Positions 13,466 through 22,366 of a stretch of DNA of 36,458 nt are shown one piece after another. Source of the DNA: Pseudodesulfovibrio sp. GTDB lineage: Bacteria > Desulfobacterota > Desulfovibrionia > Desulfovibrionales > Desulfovibrionaceae. The notes beneath the pieces were generated by a model that made no database searches, was not told the DNA's origin, and saw nothing but the letters and a program-made list of their open reading frames with translations. Position 1 is the stretch's first letter. Every line of letters starts with the position of its first letter. Location of the stretch: NCBI GenBank assembly GCA_016342345.1, contig JAEINO010000040.1, positions 1 through 36,458 on the forward strand, in the 5' to 3' direction. The translations under genes were made by a program, and so were the position numbers.

Positions 13466-16101
13466 CGCCATCAACTATCAACTGGGAAGGGGTTGCCGAC
13501 AGCCTCCGGGATCGAGCGAAAAGTGAAAAAAGAATTGCCGACTCCAACGTCGGGCAACCATGGCTAAATACCGGACAGCGGGCCTGCCTGTGGGCGATTG
13601 CCGATAGGATCGCCGACAACGGCATCATTATCGCTGATGAAGTCGGAATGGGAAAAACCCGTACGTCCGTAGCCCTGGCCAAATGCGTCATCAATAATGG
13701 AGGCCGTGTCGCAATAGTTGTTCCACCCGGCCTTGCCTACCAGTGGCAGGACGAATTGAGGGAAGGCGACGTAGAGGCTCCCTTGATGTTACGAAGTCTT
13801 GAACAATACTATACGGCATGGACGGATGAAGCCCCCTGGCCGACCAAGCAAACAGTTGTCTTATCACATATTTTCGCTAACTGGCGAATTCGGGAAGGCT
13901 CTCCCATTTGGAAAAGAGCCATCCTGCCGGAACTCTATGCGCTGTACCGTGAAAAAGAACGCAAGAGAAGGCCACGAAAGTATTGGAAAAAAATGGACTA
14001 TAAAGACGAGCAACGAAGTGCTCAGGTCCGAGCTGCCGCACAATACGTATTCGATCAGACCCTGCACGACCCCCGTCTACAGGAGGTCCGCCGATGGGAA
14101 GCCATCGCAGGCCACCTAAACTGGCCCGAGATTGCCGAGTCCAACACAGGATACATGAATTCCGGCCCCTACAGAGAGCCTCTTCATGACGTCATCGGCC
14201 TCGGTCTTGGCATCTTTGATCTCGTCATCATCGATGAATCCCATAAGGCGAAAGGAGAGCAGTCTGGATTATCACGACTCCTCAACATGCTTTGCGAATC
14301 CGCAGATGCGAGACGGGTCGGAATGACAGCGACCCCTGTGGAATTGGATGTGAGCCAGTGGAAACAGAGTCTAAGACGAATCGGCGGTAAGGATCTCGAG
14401 CTTCTGGACGGCCCTATTGAGGAGTACAGGAGTGCTGTCCATCGCGTTCGGGAAAGGCCGGACATCGCCGAGAACAGAGAACATTTCAAAGTAGTTGCAA
14501 AACAGTTCCACAAACTCCTGTCGCCTTATATTATCAGGCGAAACAAGAAAGAGGACCCCACGGTCTTACTTTATGGGGAAAAAACCCAAGGTCAAAAAAA
14601 CAGCTATCGCGACCACAAGGAAATTGCCATCGAGACGAACCGCCTTGAGCGGCCTTGGCGTGAAGCATTATGCGCCGCCGAAGCTCTGTCGTTCACAGCC
14701 CGACAAAAAGACAACTCCGTGGCAAAACGTTTTCGCCTCACCATGGGAAGCGGACACGGGTTAAGTGCTATAATGGATCAGGTCAAAGATGATTCAGGGA
14801 TAGCGCACCCTGAGTCTTCGGAGAGACCTGTCATTGAACAGCATCTCCCAGAATCGAAATCAGGACATGAGGCCAAACGTCTTGAGCGGGTCGATTTCTG
14901 GTGCAAAATACTCGCGGCTCCCCACAAATCAGGGGACAGCGCGCTGTATGAGCACCCGGCCATAACAGCCACAGTCAGACACGTCGAAGACATGACCGCC
15001 AACAACGAAAAAGTTCTTGTGTTCGGACGCTTCACGGCACCGATGCGCGCGTTGGTTTCGTTGCTAAACGCACGCCAAATGATGCGCTGTCTCAAGGAGG
15101 ACCAATTCTGGTCCCGCTCCAAGGTCTCGGAATCAGAAACCGAAGCAGTAGTCGCCGCATGCAAACAAGAGAAAATTGCATGGAGCCTCGACGAAATAGA
15201 TGCCATGTTAAAATTGCAATACTCGAAACTTCAGCAACAAAGAGAAACCTTTCGAAAAAACCTCATTCCGAGGCTCAGCAACGGCCTGAAATACACTACT
15301 GATCAGCGCATAAATAACCTGTTTCTCGCTTTCAAGGGGCGGGTTGAAGTCGAATGGGACAATGATTCCGAAGATACTCCCAGAAATCTTGTCGGAAAGG
15401 CCCTGTTTGAATATTTTCAGAACCGTAGTCAGCCTAACGATCAAGATCTAGCCGATGCATTCGTCAAGATACTCAATGCTCTGAGTGACAGAAATGAAGG
15501 AGATGAGAACAACGACGGGGAATTAGATGCGCATGAAGCCTGTTCTCTATGGCCTGTTCTGGAAGATCGTTTGAGAGAGGAGCATTCTAAACGGACAGGA
15601 GACTTTGCGCGGCTCATGTATGGAGAGACTAGTCAATCTTCACGACGGATGATGCAACTCGCCTTCAACCGACATCGCAGCTATCCCATGGTGCTTGTCG
15701 CACAATCAATGGTAGGAAGAGAAGGGCTCAATTTACACAAGGCATGCAGAAACGTGGTCCTGTTTCACCCTGAATGGAACCCCGGAGTTGTCGAGCAACA
15801 AGTAGGCAGGGTGGACCGGTACGGAAGCATGTGGGCAAAGCTTCTTGAAGATTATGAAGCAAACAGCACAGACCCTACGGATGCACTTCCAAAAATCAAC
15901 ATATATCCCGTCATATTCAAAGGCACGTACGACCAGTATAATTGGAAAATTCTACAGGAAAGGTGGGATGATCTGCGCGCACAATTGCACGGAGACATAT
16001 TGCCACCGCGCCTCCTGCGGAAGGAGGATGAATCCGTTGCGGAAGAACTTGCCAGGTCAGCTCCTGATTTTTCTCCTGTCAGAAAATACGAAAACGTATA
16101 G
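13462..16101 (+). CDS. SNF2/RapA-like helicase-translocase
   Basis: An 879-aa superfamily-2 ATPase. A Q-motif-like GQRACLWAIADR (about 38-49) precedes motif I ADEVGMGKT (K65). Motif Ia-like IVVPPGLAYQWQDEL follows, then motif II DESH (258-261, in LVIIDESHKAK), motif III GMTATP (287-292), motif V GREGLNL (about 752) and motif VI QQVGRVDRYGS (about 778). The RecA lobes are split by a charged insertion of roughly 150 residues with acidic stretches. The motifs match SNF2/RapA-type dsDNA translocases, like DrmD of DISARM. No nuclease domain is present; the overlapping PLD gene would supply it. ATG 13462 lies in an ATGA overlap with GGAG upstream. It is the last gene of the block; an IS66 element starts 26 nt after its stop. 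Confidence 0.9.
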   Translation: MTPSTINWEGVADSLRDRAKSEKRIADSNVGQPWLNTGQRACLWAIADRIADNGIIIADEVGMGKTRTSVALAKCVINNGGRVAIVVPPGLAYQWQDELREGDVEAPLMLRSLEQYYTAWTDEAPWPTKQTVVLSHIFANWRIREGSPIWKRAILPELYALYREKERKRRPRKYWKKMDYKDEQRSAQVRAAAQYVFDQTLHDPRLQEVRRWEAIAGHLNWPEIAESNTGYMNSGPYREPLHDVIGLGLGIFDLVIIDESHKAKGEQSGLSRLLNMLCESADARRVGMTATPVELDVSQWKQSLRRIGGKDLELLDGPIEEYRSAVHRVRERPDIAENREHFKVVAKQFHKLLSPYIIRRNKKEDPTVLLYGEKTQGQKNSYRDHKEIAIETNRLERPWREALCAAEALSFTARQKDNSVAKRFRLTMGSGHGLSAIMDQVKDDSGIAHPESSERPVIEQHLPESKSGHEAKRLERVDFWCKILAAPHKSGDSALYEHPAITATVRHVEDMTANNEKVLVFGRFTAPMRALVSLLNARQMMRCLKEDQFWSRSKVSESETEAVVAACKQEKIAWSLDEIDAMLKLQYSKLQQQRETFRKNLIPRLSNGLKYTTDQRINNLFLAFKGRVEVEWDNDSEDTPRNLVGKALFEYFQNRSQPNDQDLADAFVKILNALSDRNEGDENNDGELDAHEACSLWPVLEDRLREEHSKRTGDFARLMYGETSQSSRRMMQLAFNRHRSYPMVLVAQSMVGREGLNLHKACRNVVLFHPEWNPGVVEQQVGRVDRYGSMWAKLLEDYEANSTDPTDALPKINIYPVIFKGTYDQYNWKILQERWDDLRAQLHGDILPPRLLRKEDESVAEELARSAPDFSPVRKYENV

Positions 16102-16119
16102 AAATCAAAAACCACTTAA

Positions 16120-16127
16120 AAAGTAAC
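16120..16127 (+). repeat. IS66 target duplication, left
   Basis: AAAGTAAC directly before the left inverted repeat; identical to 18655-18662. Eight bp is the usual duplication for IS66. Confidence 0.9.
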
Positions 16128-16206
16128 GTAACCGTCAAAACAGACGCTTCTACCACTCGCATCCGAACTCCGGCATAATTCCTCCTCAAACCAAGGAGGA
16201 TCAAGT

Positions 16207-16551
16207 ATGTCGTCAAGTTGCAGAATCAATTCGAAGAAGGAGTCCTATTGGCGTAAGCAGGTGTCCAAATGGCGTGCCAGCGGATTGAGCCAGGCCGAGT
16301 TCAGCAGGCAGGCCGGGGTTTCCATCAAGTCCTTTGGCTACTGGAAGCGTCGGTTAGAAAGGGACTCCTTGGCGGACCGGAGACCGAGCCCGGCCATCGT
16401 GGCAGTTCCCATACCCCAGCCAACCGAGCCAGAAATCCCGCACAAGCCAATCATTGTTCATGCCTGGCATGGCGTGCGCATGGAGATTCCTGACAACTTC
16501 CGCCCAGAGGCGCTGGAGAAAATCTTTCTTGTGCTGGGGCGGTTGACATGA
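16207..16551 (+). CDS. tnpA: IS66 TnpA (accessory transposition protein)
   Basis: A 114-aa protein with the helix-turn-helix of IS66 TnpA: YWRKQVSKWRASGLSQAEFSRQAGVS then IKSFGYWKRRL. The Pro-rich linker and the short C-terminal MEIPDNFRPEALEKIFLVLGRL are typical. It is required with TnpB for IS66 transposition although it lacks the catalytic site. Its stop overlaps the tnpB start (ATGA at 16548), the normal IS66 arrangement. AAGGAGG precedes the ATG. Confidence 0.93.
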   Translation: MSSSCRINSKKESYWRKQVSKWRASGLSQAEFSRQAGVSIKSFGYWKRRLERDSLADRRPSPAIVAVPIPQPTEPEIPHKPIIVHAWHGVRMEIPDNFRPEALEKIFLVLGRLT

Positions 16552-16901
16552 ACCTCCTGGGCTCACAGACTCAGGTCTGGCTGGTGCTTGGTGCCACCGA
16601 CATGCGCAAGGCGATCAACGGCCTCTCCTTGATGGTCGCCGACCGCCTTGGCCACGATGCGTTTTCCGGTCACCTGTTTACCTTCTGTAACCGGGGACGC
16701 ACCATCATCAAGATCCTCTACTGGGACCGCAACGGGTTTTGCCTTTGGCAGAAGAGACTGGAAAAACATCGTTTTACCTGGCCGGAGTCTGAGGGCGAAG
16801 TAATGGAAATGGGTGTTCGGGAGCTGAATTGGCTACTTGACGGTCTCGACCCGCTCCAAGCTCACGGGCACCAGAAACTGGGGTATTCTACATTATTTTA
16901 A
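16548..16901 (+). CDS. tnpB: IS66 TnpB (Orf2)
   Basis: A 117-aa protein, close to the family's usual 115. It shows the hallmark segments VWLVLGATDMRKAINGLSLMV, LFTFCNRGRTIIKILYWDRNGFCLWQKRLE and RFTWPESEG of IS66 Orf2. The biochemical role is not settled, but the protein is needed for transposition. It is translationally coupled to tnpA by an ATGA overlap and followed by a 47-bp AT-rich gap before tnpC. Confidence 0.93.
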   Translation: MNLLGSQTQVWLVLGATDMRKAINGLSLMVADRLGHDAFSGHLFTFCNRGRTIIKILYWDRNGFCLWQKRLEKHRFTWPESEGEVMEMGVRELNWLLDGLDPLQAHGHQKLGYSTLF

Positions 16902-16948
16902 TCTATAAAAGTGTTGATATTTCAGTAATTTGATTGTATAAAGTTGAC

Positions 16949-18589
16949 ATGAAAGCAACGCTTCTTCCTGACGACATTGCGTCTCTCAAACGCATCATTG
17001 CAGACCATGAGGCTGCAGCCGCCGAGCGTGATTCCGTTATTGCCGAGCGTGATTCTGTCATTGCAAATCACGAGGCTGCAGCCGCCGACAAGGATCAGTA
17101 CATCTCCCACTTGGAAGAACAGGTTAGGCTGTTCAAGGCTTGGCGTTTCGCTGCCAGATCCGAGAAGGCCAAAGGTCCTCAGGGCGAGGACCAGTATTCG
17201 CTTTTCGACGAGGCGGAGCTCGTTGCCATACAGGCTGATGCCACCCCCGAGACCGACGAGGAAGAAGCTGATGCCACTGAGGTGGCCGGTCACTCCCGGC
17301 GCAAGAAGGGGCGTCGCCCCATCTCCGAAGACTATCCTCGGGTTGAAGTCATCCACGACATTTCTGAAGAGGACAAGGTCTGTCCCTGTGGTTGCGATCT
17401 TTCTCGTATCGGGGAAGAGGTCAGCGAAAAGCTGGATATCATCCCGCAAAAGATCCAGGTCATCCGTCATGTCCGACCGAAGTACGCTTGTCGTGTCTGT
17501 GAGGGCGTGGAGGATGACGGTCCCACAGTCAAGACAGCTCCCATGCCGCCGCAACTGATCCCGCAGGGCATCGTCAGCCCGGGGCTGTTGGCCTACATTC
17601 TGGTCAACAAATTCGCGGACGGTTTGCCGTTTTATCGACAGTCGACCATGTTCGATCGGCTTGGGGTGGATATCTCCCGAGCAACCATGTCCGGCTGGGC
17701 GCTGCGTGCAGCCGAGGCCTGCGAGCCGCTGTTGGTCTTGTTTCACGAGCAGATTCGATCAGGGCCGATCATCAACCTGGACGAGACCACGGTTCAGGTC
17801 TTGAAGGAACCCGGAAGAAAAAACACCAGCAAGTCTTATATGTGGGTGGCTCGAGGCGGAGAAATCGCACGACCAGTCGTGCTCTTTCACTACGATCCCG
17901 GTCGGGGTGCCAAAGTGGCCGAGGAAATTGTCGGGAACTTCCGTGGTTTTCTGCAGACCGATGGGTACGCCGGTTACAACGCCCTGGGTGAACGCGTAGA
18001 TATCCGACATGTCGGCTGCATGGCCCATGTACGGCGCAAGTTTCACGATGTGGTCAAGTCCGGAGCCAAGAAGAAATCCGGCACTGCACAGACAGTGTTG
18101 GACCTCATCGGCAAGCTTTACAAACTGGAGAAACAGGCGCGGGAGCAAAAGCTTGAACCCGAGGCCATCTACGCCATGCGTCAGGAGCGGGCTCGGCCTA
18201 TCATGGATAAGATCAAGGTCCTGCTCGACGCCCGCGTGAAAACCACTCCGCCAAAGAGCCTTCTAGGCCGGGCCATTTCATACGCCCTCGGTCAATGGGA
18301 AAGAGTCATGCTCTACCTTGAGGACGGCCGTTTGCAACCGGACAACAATGCGGCCGAAAATGCCATCAGGCCCTTTGCCGTAGGCCGGAAAAACTGGCTG
18401 TTCTCCGGCTCCCCTCGAGGCGCTAGGGCCAGTGCCGCCATCTATTCACTCATCGAGACCGCCAAGGCCTGCGGTCTCAATCCCTACGAGTATCTCCTGC
18501 ACGTCTTTGAACAGATGCCCTATGTTCGCAGCAAAGACGATTTCAAGGACTTGTTGCCCCAAGCTATGTCAAAGAACGATTCAGTCTGA
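16949..18589 (+). CDS. tnpC: IS66 TnpC transposase
   Basis: A 546-aa DDE transposase. Order: an N-terminal coiled coil with near-repeats (AAAERDSVIAERDSVIANHEAAAADKDQ region), a Glu-rich linker, a zinc-binding segment (VCPCGCDLSRI ... YACRVCEG), the helix-turn-helix (GLLAYILVNKFADGLPFYRQ), then the catalytic core with D278 (INLDETTVQV), D338 (LQTDGYAGYN) and E470 (NNAAENAIRP), and the C-terminal IS66 tail (SLIETAKACGLNPYEYLLHVF). All three acidic residues are present. Start ATG 16949 is preferred; a TTG at 16934 is also in frame. It should cut and join the 16128/18654 ends. Confidence 0.93.
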   Translation: MKATLLPDDIASLKRIIADHEAAAAERDSVIAERDSVIANHEAAAADKDQYISHLEEQVRLFKAWRFAARSEKAKGPQGEDQYSLFDEAELVAIQADATPETDEEEADATEVAGHSRRKKGRRPISEDYPRVEVIHDISEEDKVCPCGCDLSRIGEEVSEKLDIIPQKIQVIRHVRPKYACRVCEGVEDDGPTVKTAPMPPQLIPQGIVSPGLLAYILVNKFADGLPFYRQSTMFDRLGVDISRATMSGWALRAAEACEPLLVLFHEQIRSGPIINLDETTVQVLKEPGRKNTSKSYMWVARGGEIARPVVLFHYDPGRGAKVAEEIVGNFRGFLQTDGYAGYNALGERVDIRHVGCMAHVRRKFHDVVKSGAKKKSGTAQTVLDLIGKLYKLEKQAREQKLEPEAIYAMRQERARPIMDKIKVLLDARVKTTPPKSLLGRAISYALGQWERVMLYLEDGRLQPDNNAAENAIRPFAVGRKNWLFSGSPRGARASAAIYSLIETAKACGLNPYEYLLHVFEQMPYVRSKDDFKDLLPQAMSKNDSV

Positions 18590-18654
18590 GCCAGACTTCC
18601 ACTTCTTACCTGATGAAAGCCCTCCTGAGAAGGTGGGGCTGTTTGGACGCATAC

Positions 18655-18662
18655 AAAGTAAC
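18655..18662 (+). repeat. IS66 target duplication, right
   Basis: AAAGTAAC directly after the right inverted repeat; identical to 16120-16127. Confidence 0.9.
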
Positions 18663-18713
18663 AGCAAGGCTTTCCACACTCGCTCTTTCTTATTTGGAGT
18701 TTATGGGAGACTG

Positions 18714-19208
18714 CTAATCTACAAACGCAACTTCATCCAGAATAATCGATTTCACGCTTTGGGCCTTGCTCGCCATATTTTTAGCAGAGTTAATAACCGT
18801 TGCGTCTAACACTCCGCCAGCCATCGTAAGAGTGTAGTCCAACGTAATACCGAAAAGACTAGACGTTGCGACAAACCCATATGCTGACTGGTTTACCATC
18901 TCTATTTCTCTGTTGATATCATCCCACAGCTCACTATTTTTCTGGAAAGTGGTCATTTCCTTTTTGTCGAATAATTGTACTCTGAATCTCAGAATTTCAT
19001 GCCCATCTTCTTGCACCCCACCTTGAACCCAAACCATCACAACGGCATTCAAGTTGGCATCTTCCTCGGTTGATGAGAAGAAAACGTCAACTCGATCGTT
19101 TGAACGGCCGTCACTAACAGGAGTTGATTCCATATCAGCCGCTAAAAACAACTCATTGAGCCTGTCCACATTGTCATAAGTAACATCACTACTGGTAATA
19201 ACAGTCAT
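18714..19208 (-). CDS. YbjN-like small protein downstream of the AddAB-like genes
   Basis: A 164-aa protein. Its C-terminal half (LWDDINREIEMVNQSAYGFVATSSLFGITLDYTLTM-AGGV) follows the pattern of YbjN / type III secretion chaperone-like folds: a helix with N and R, alternating strands, then an L-x-GG-V turn and a long helix. The N-terminal half is acidic. No catalytic motif is seen. ATG 19208 has GGGAG 8 nt upstream and leaves a 32-bp gap after the AddA-like stop; a longer frame from 19286 overlaps that gene without a ribosome site. It is the last gene of the minus-strand AddB-AddA operon. A chaperone or accessory role for the helicase-nuclease is a guess. IS66 inserted 51 bp beyond its stop. 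Confidence 0.7.
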   Translation of the reverse strand: MTVITSSDVTYDNVDRLNELFLAADMESTPVSDGRSNDRVDVFFSSTEEDANLNAVVMVWVQGGVQEDGHEILRFRVQLFDKKEMTTFQKNSELWDDINREIEMVNQSAYGFVATSSLFGITLDYTLTMAGGVLDATVINSAKNMASKAQSVKSIILDEVAFVD

Positions 19209-19240
19209 ATAACTAACTCCCAAATCTGACGAAGTTTTTT

Positions 19241-22200
19241 TCACAAAATCTTGACCATCAATCCTGCTAATGCAAAATGTAACCACAGCCCTTGGCTTTC
19301 TTTTCCAGTAGCCTTTTCCAAAGCCTCACCATACGTAGCCAATTGCCCAGCGTACCCCATCGCCTTTTTCTCCAGCACAGCCCTGTCACCCAAGCTCGTC
19401 TTATGGTCAATGATAACATCTCCGTCCGGTTGGCGAGAAAGCATGTCAATCCAGCCGCTTCCTTTTTGCAGTCCTCGTTTGAGATGGATAGGCCACTCCG
19501 TGAGGACTTGTCCTGCACCGGAAGAATCAATCGTAGTCGAGATGAAGGTCCGCAACCTATGATGTATTTCGAGGAGCATCTCGGCATTGAGATCAGTCAG
19601 GCCGAGGTCGGTCACTATCTTTTTTGCGCGGACTTTCAAAACGGAGTCGTCCTGATCCGGAGTAGCTATGGCAAGAAATGCGTGAACTGCATTTCCTAGA
19701 TCTACGCGGGCATCAGTTGTTTTTGACAGCAGGGGCGAGCCCATTTCGAAGAACTCCACAGATACCTGGTCCTCAGCTATGGTATCGCCGCTTGGCACGA
19801 ATCGAGCTGGCGGATACTCTTGAACCTTCTTGGGCAAAACCGGAGCATAGTTCTGAGAAACAGGCTCATTTTCAGACGCTTCAACAGGAGCAAAGCAGAC
19901 GGTCTCGATAGGGAATGACTTTTTGCCCATCTTTATTTTTGACACGCCTTCATTCTCCGGCAAGAACAGGATCTGCTCACCGTCGACATCCGTATAACTG
20001 TCGAGCCAAGCGGTCGTTGATTTCTTTTTTACCACTCTGGCCGAAAGAATGAGGTAATCCCTTGCGCGGGTCATACCAACATAAAGAAGCCGCAAGCGCT
20101 CACGTTTCTCTTGCTCGTACGCCTGTTCGGTCGCATCGCTGTCAGCCACCGAGTCAGAGAAATCGGGAATCACCTTTTGTGCGCCAAAGGGCCAAGGCCA
20201 GTAACGCAACCAACGTCCAGCCAAGGGATCATCGAGGTCAAGTGGTGCATCAGACGATTGTACACTCAGTCCAAACGGGTTGCCCCGCTCGCTTGAATCG
20301 AGACCAGTCATTATAACAACCGGCCATTCAAGCCCCTTGGACCTGTGGTAGGTCAGGACCTGCACAGCATCTTCACCAACGCCAACGGCCTGTGCATCCG
20401 CATCATCTCCTTGCAACTGTTGGAGATATGAAATGAGACCAGATGGCGTGCATGCGCATCGACGCGCTTTGCAGGTGCCTTCATAACCCAAAGCGTGGCC
20501 TCTAATAGCATCCAAATTCGCCTTTCTGAGGACGGGATTGTCCCAACCCAAAGCCATGCGTCCAGCGTCAGAAAGATCAATGGCAAGGTCCAAAACTTCA
20601 GATGGAGTCAGGGCTGCCAATCTCGGACGAGATGCATCCAGGCGAGCGAAAAGGGGAAGCTTCTCTTTTACGGAGTCCATTCCCTTCTCAAGAGCATTGC
20701 GGAACCACTTCTTCACGCCAAAGACCTTCGCCAATTCAGCGACAGCCAAGGTGTCATCGGGGCTGAGAAGATATCTGTAGGCAGCCATAACAAGAACCAC
20801 TTCGTGACGAGCCATGAGCCCCGCGCGCGGGATTGCGGCCCGGATTCCATTTTCTTCAAGCGCAGCCGCGACACCATCACATGTTGCATTTGTCATACAA
20901 AGAACAGCTATATCTCCGGCTCGCAGAGGGCGTTCTTCTTTGCTGGTCTTATCAAGAATCACATACTCCGCAGCATTGTCGAGCATGGTTTCAATACCGC
21001 TCACTATGGAAAGGGTGTCATCTCCCTTGTTTTTCGAATTCAGTCTCCAACATTTTAGATGTGGCTTCTTCGGCTTTGTCGCCCTAACCTTCGAGGTTAA
21101 CCGAACCCGCTCTTCCGGGAACCCAAAACCACCGAATGCGGCCGAAAAATACTCGCTAGCGAATTTGACCAGCGCGGGCTGAGATCTCCAACTGTTTGGC
21201 AGATTCCGCGGCTCGCCCAAGGACTCGATGACAGCGTCCATCAAGGCCGGGTCCGCGCCGCGAAAAGCATAAATGGACTGTTTCTGATCACCCACCCAAA
21301 CGGAGTGGTCGACAAGCTTTGACAACTTAATGAAAAGAGCCAACTGAATGGGGCTTGTGTCCTGAAATTCGTCGACCATAACCATGTCCAACCGTTCTTT
21401 CAGTTGGGCAGAGACATCCTCGTCTTCAAGCATTTTCAGGGTCAGCGCTTCCTGATCCGTGAAATCAATAAGCCCCAATTCCTTTTTGTATTGCTGATAG
21501 AGGTTAGCGGATTCGGCAGCGCAGTCGAAAAGCCGCTTGATGAATTGGCGTACGTCGTCATGAAATCGAGGATGTTTGAGAAACTTTTCCGCCAATTCGT
21601 TGAGCACTTCCACTTCCTGCTCACTCTTTTTCGTCGGAGAAATTTTGGCTAACTTGGCCCATGTTGACCAACAAGAAATGGTGCCTCTATAGATACTGCG
21701 ACGAATGGCCTGAAGGGCTGCCTTGACATTCTCTGTCCCTCCAGTCGTATCCCCATCCACAGGCAGGGCATTAATCGTCCTGTCCAATTCACAAACAATT
21801 TCTTGATCGAGTTTCTCGCCGTCAGCCTTGGTGAGCGGCTTGGGTAAAAAATCTTGGAACAACTTCCAAGACCGTTTGCCACTGGCCAGCATTCCCTTGG
21901 TGTCAATGGAGTTAGCCCGCGCTTTATCAATGATGTTCTTGACGATCCCTTCCCAATCTTCAACCTCCAACGAGCGAACAAGCGGCACAATCTGTTTGGC
22001 TTGCCGACCAAGAGCATCCGCAACAGCCATGCGAAAGATGGCGGCGTCTTCGCCGTCTGGCAATACTTCCAATGTCGGGGACTGTCCTACTTCGAAAGCA
22101 TAATCTTTGAGTATAGATCCACAAACGGAATTGACTGTACCTATATAGCCATCAAATACCCGCTGAGCTTCCTCGGTACGCCCCTTCTCAAAAAGCCTGG

Positions 22201-22366
22201 ACCGGAATCGACTGCCTATTTCCTGCGCCGCCTTTTTGGTAAATGTCGTCGCAACGACGGCTTCGGGGCGAACTCCATTATCAAGGCTTTCTACAAAAAT
22301 CTCCGTCAGGGAAAACGTTTTCCCGGACCCGGCACTGGCACTTATCAAATCAACACGCTTACTCAT
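19241..22366 (-). CDS. AddA-like UvrD-family helicase-nuclease
   Basis: A 1041-aa protein with the full AddA/RecB layout. Residues 10-17 are Walker A (ASAGSGKT, K16). Motif II is VDEFQD (about 328), motif III GDQKQSIYAFRGA, motif V YHRSKGLEWPVV and motif VI RLLYVGMTRARD. A C-terminal PD-(D/E)XK nuclease follows, with the RecB-type signature GWIDML then VIIDHKTS (about 970-987). All helicase and nuclease residues appear intact. ATG 22366 overlaps the AddB-like stop by 8 bp (ATGAGTAA), so the two are co-translated. AddAB complexes resect double-strand ends and degrade foreign linear DNA up to a Chi site. This copy lies next to defence genes on a replicon with its own Rep, so it may serve defence or the element's own recombination in place of host repair. 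Confidence 0.88.
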   Translation of the reverse strand: MSKRVDLISASAGSGKTFSLTEIFVESLDNGVRPEAVVATTFTKKAAQEIGSRFRSRLFEKGRTEEAQRVFDGYIGTVNSVCGSILKDYAFEVGQSPTLEVLPDGEDAAIFRMAVADALGRQAKQIVPLVRSLEVEDWEGIVKNIIDKARANSIDTKGMLASGKRSWKLFQDFLPKPLTKADGEKLDQEIVCELDRTINALPVDGDTTGGTENVKAALQAIRRSIYRGTISCWSTWAKLAKISPTKKSEQEVEVLNELAEKFLKHPRFHDDVRQFIKRLFDCAAESANLYQQYKKELGLIDFTDQEALTLKMLEDEDVSAQLKERLDMVMVDEFQDTSPIQLALFIKLSKLVDHSVWVGDQKQSIYAFRGADPALMDAVIESLGEPRNLPNSWRSQPALVKFASEYFSAAFGGFGFPEERVRLTSKVRATKPKKPHLKCWRLNSKNKGDDTLSIVSGIETMLDNAAEYVILDKTSKEERPLRAGDIAVLCMTNATCDGVAAALEENGIRAAIPRAGLMARHEVVLVMAAYRYLLSPDDTLAVAELAKVFGVKKWFRNALEKGMDSVKEKLPLFARLDASRPRLAALTPSEVLDLAIDLSDAGRMALGWDNPVLRKANLDAIRGHALGYEGTCKARRCACTPSGLISYLQQLQGDDADAQAVGVGEDAVQVLTYHRSKGLEWPVVIMTGLDSSERGNPFGLSVQSSDAPLDLDDPLAGRWLRYWPWPFGAQKVIPDFSDSVADSDATEQAYEQEKRERLRLLYVGMTRARDYLILSARVVKKKSTTAWLDSYTDVDGEQILFLPENEGVSKIKMGKKSFPIETVCFAPVEASENEPVSQNYAPVLPKKVQEYPPARFVPSGDTIAEDQVSVEFFEMGSPLLSKTTDARVDLGNAVHAFLAIATPDQDDSVLKVRAKKIVTDLGLTDLNAEMLLEIHHRLRTFISTTIDSSGAGQVLTEWPIHLKRGLQKGSGWIDMLSRQPDGDVIIDHKTSLGDRAVLEKKAMGYAGQLATYGEALEKATGKESQGLWLHFALAGLMVKIL

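Larger units (their letters stand above)
16128..18654 (+). mobile_element. Complete IS66-family insertion sequence (2527 bp)
   Basis: Contains tnpA, tnpB and tnpC in the canonical IS66 order. The left end GTAACCGTCAAAACAG and the right end (reverse complement GTATGCGTCCAAACAG, 18639-18654) match at 13 of 16 positions, and both are flanked by the 8-bp duplication AAAGTAAC. All three frames are open with intact DDE residues, so the element is probably active and recently inserted. It fell into the short gap between two convergent operons and damaged neither. Confidence 0.95.

Noticed and set aside
10135-16101. DISARM
   Set aside because: SNF2 and PLD proteins are present, but DrmA, DrmB and a DISARM methyltransferase are not; the methyltransferase at 34846 is far away and of a different type.
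16922-17746. Long frame antisense to tnpC
   Set aside because: A shadow of the GC-rich transposase codons; the plus-strand protein is clearly IS66 TnpC with an intact DDE triad.
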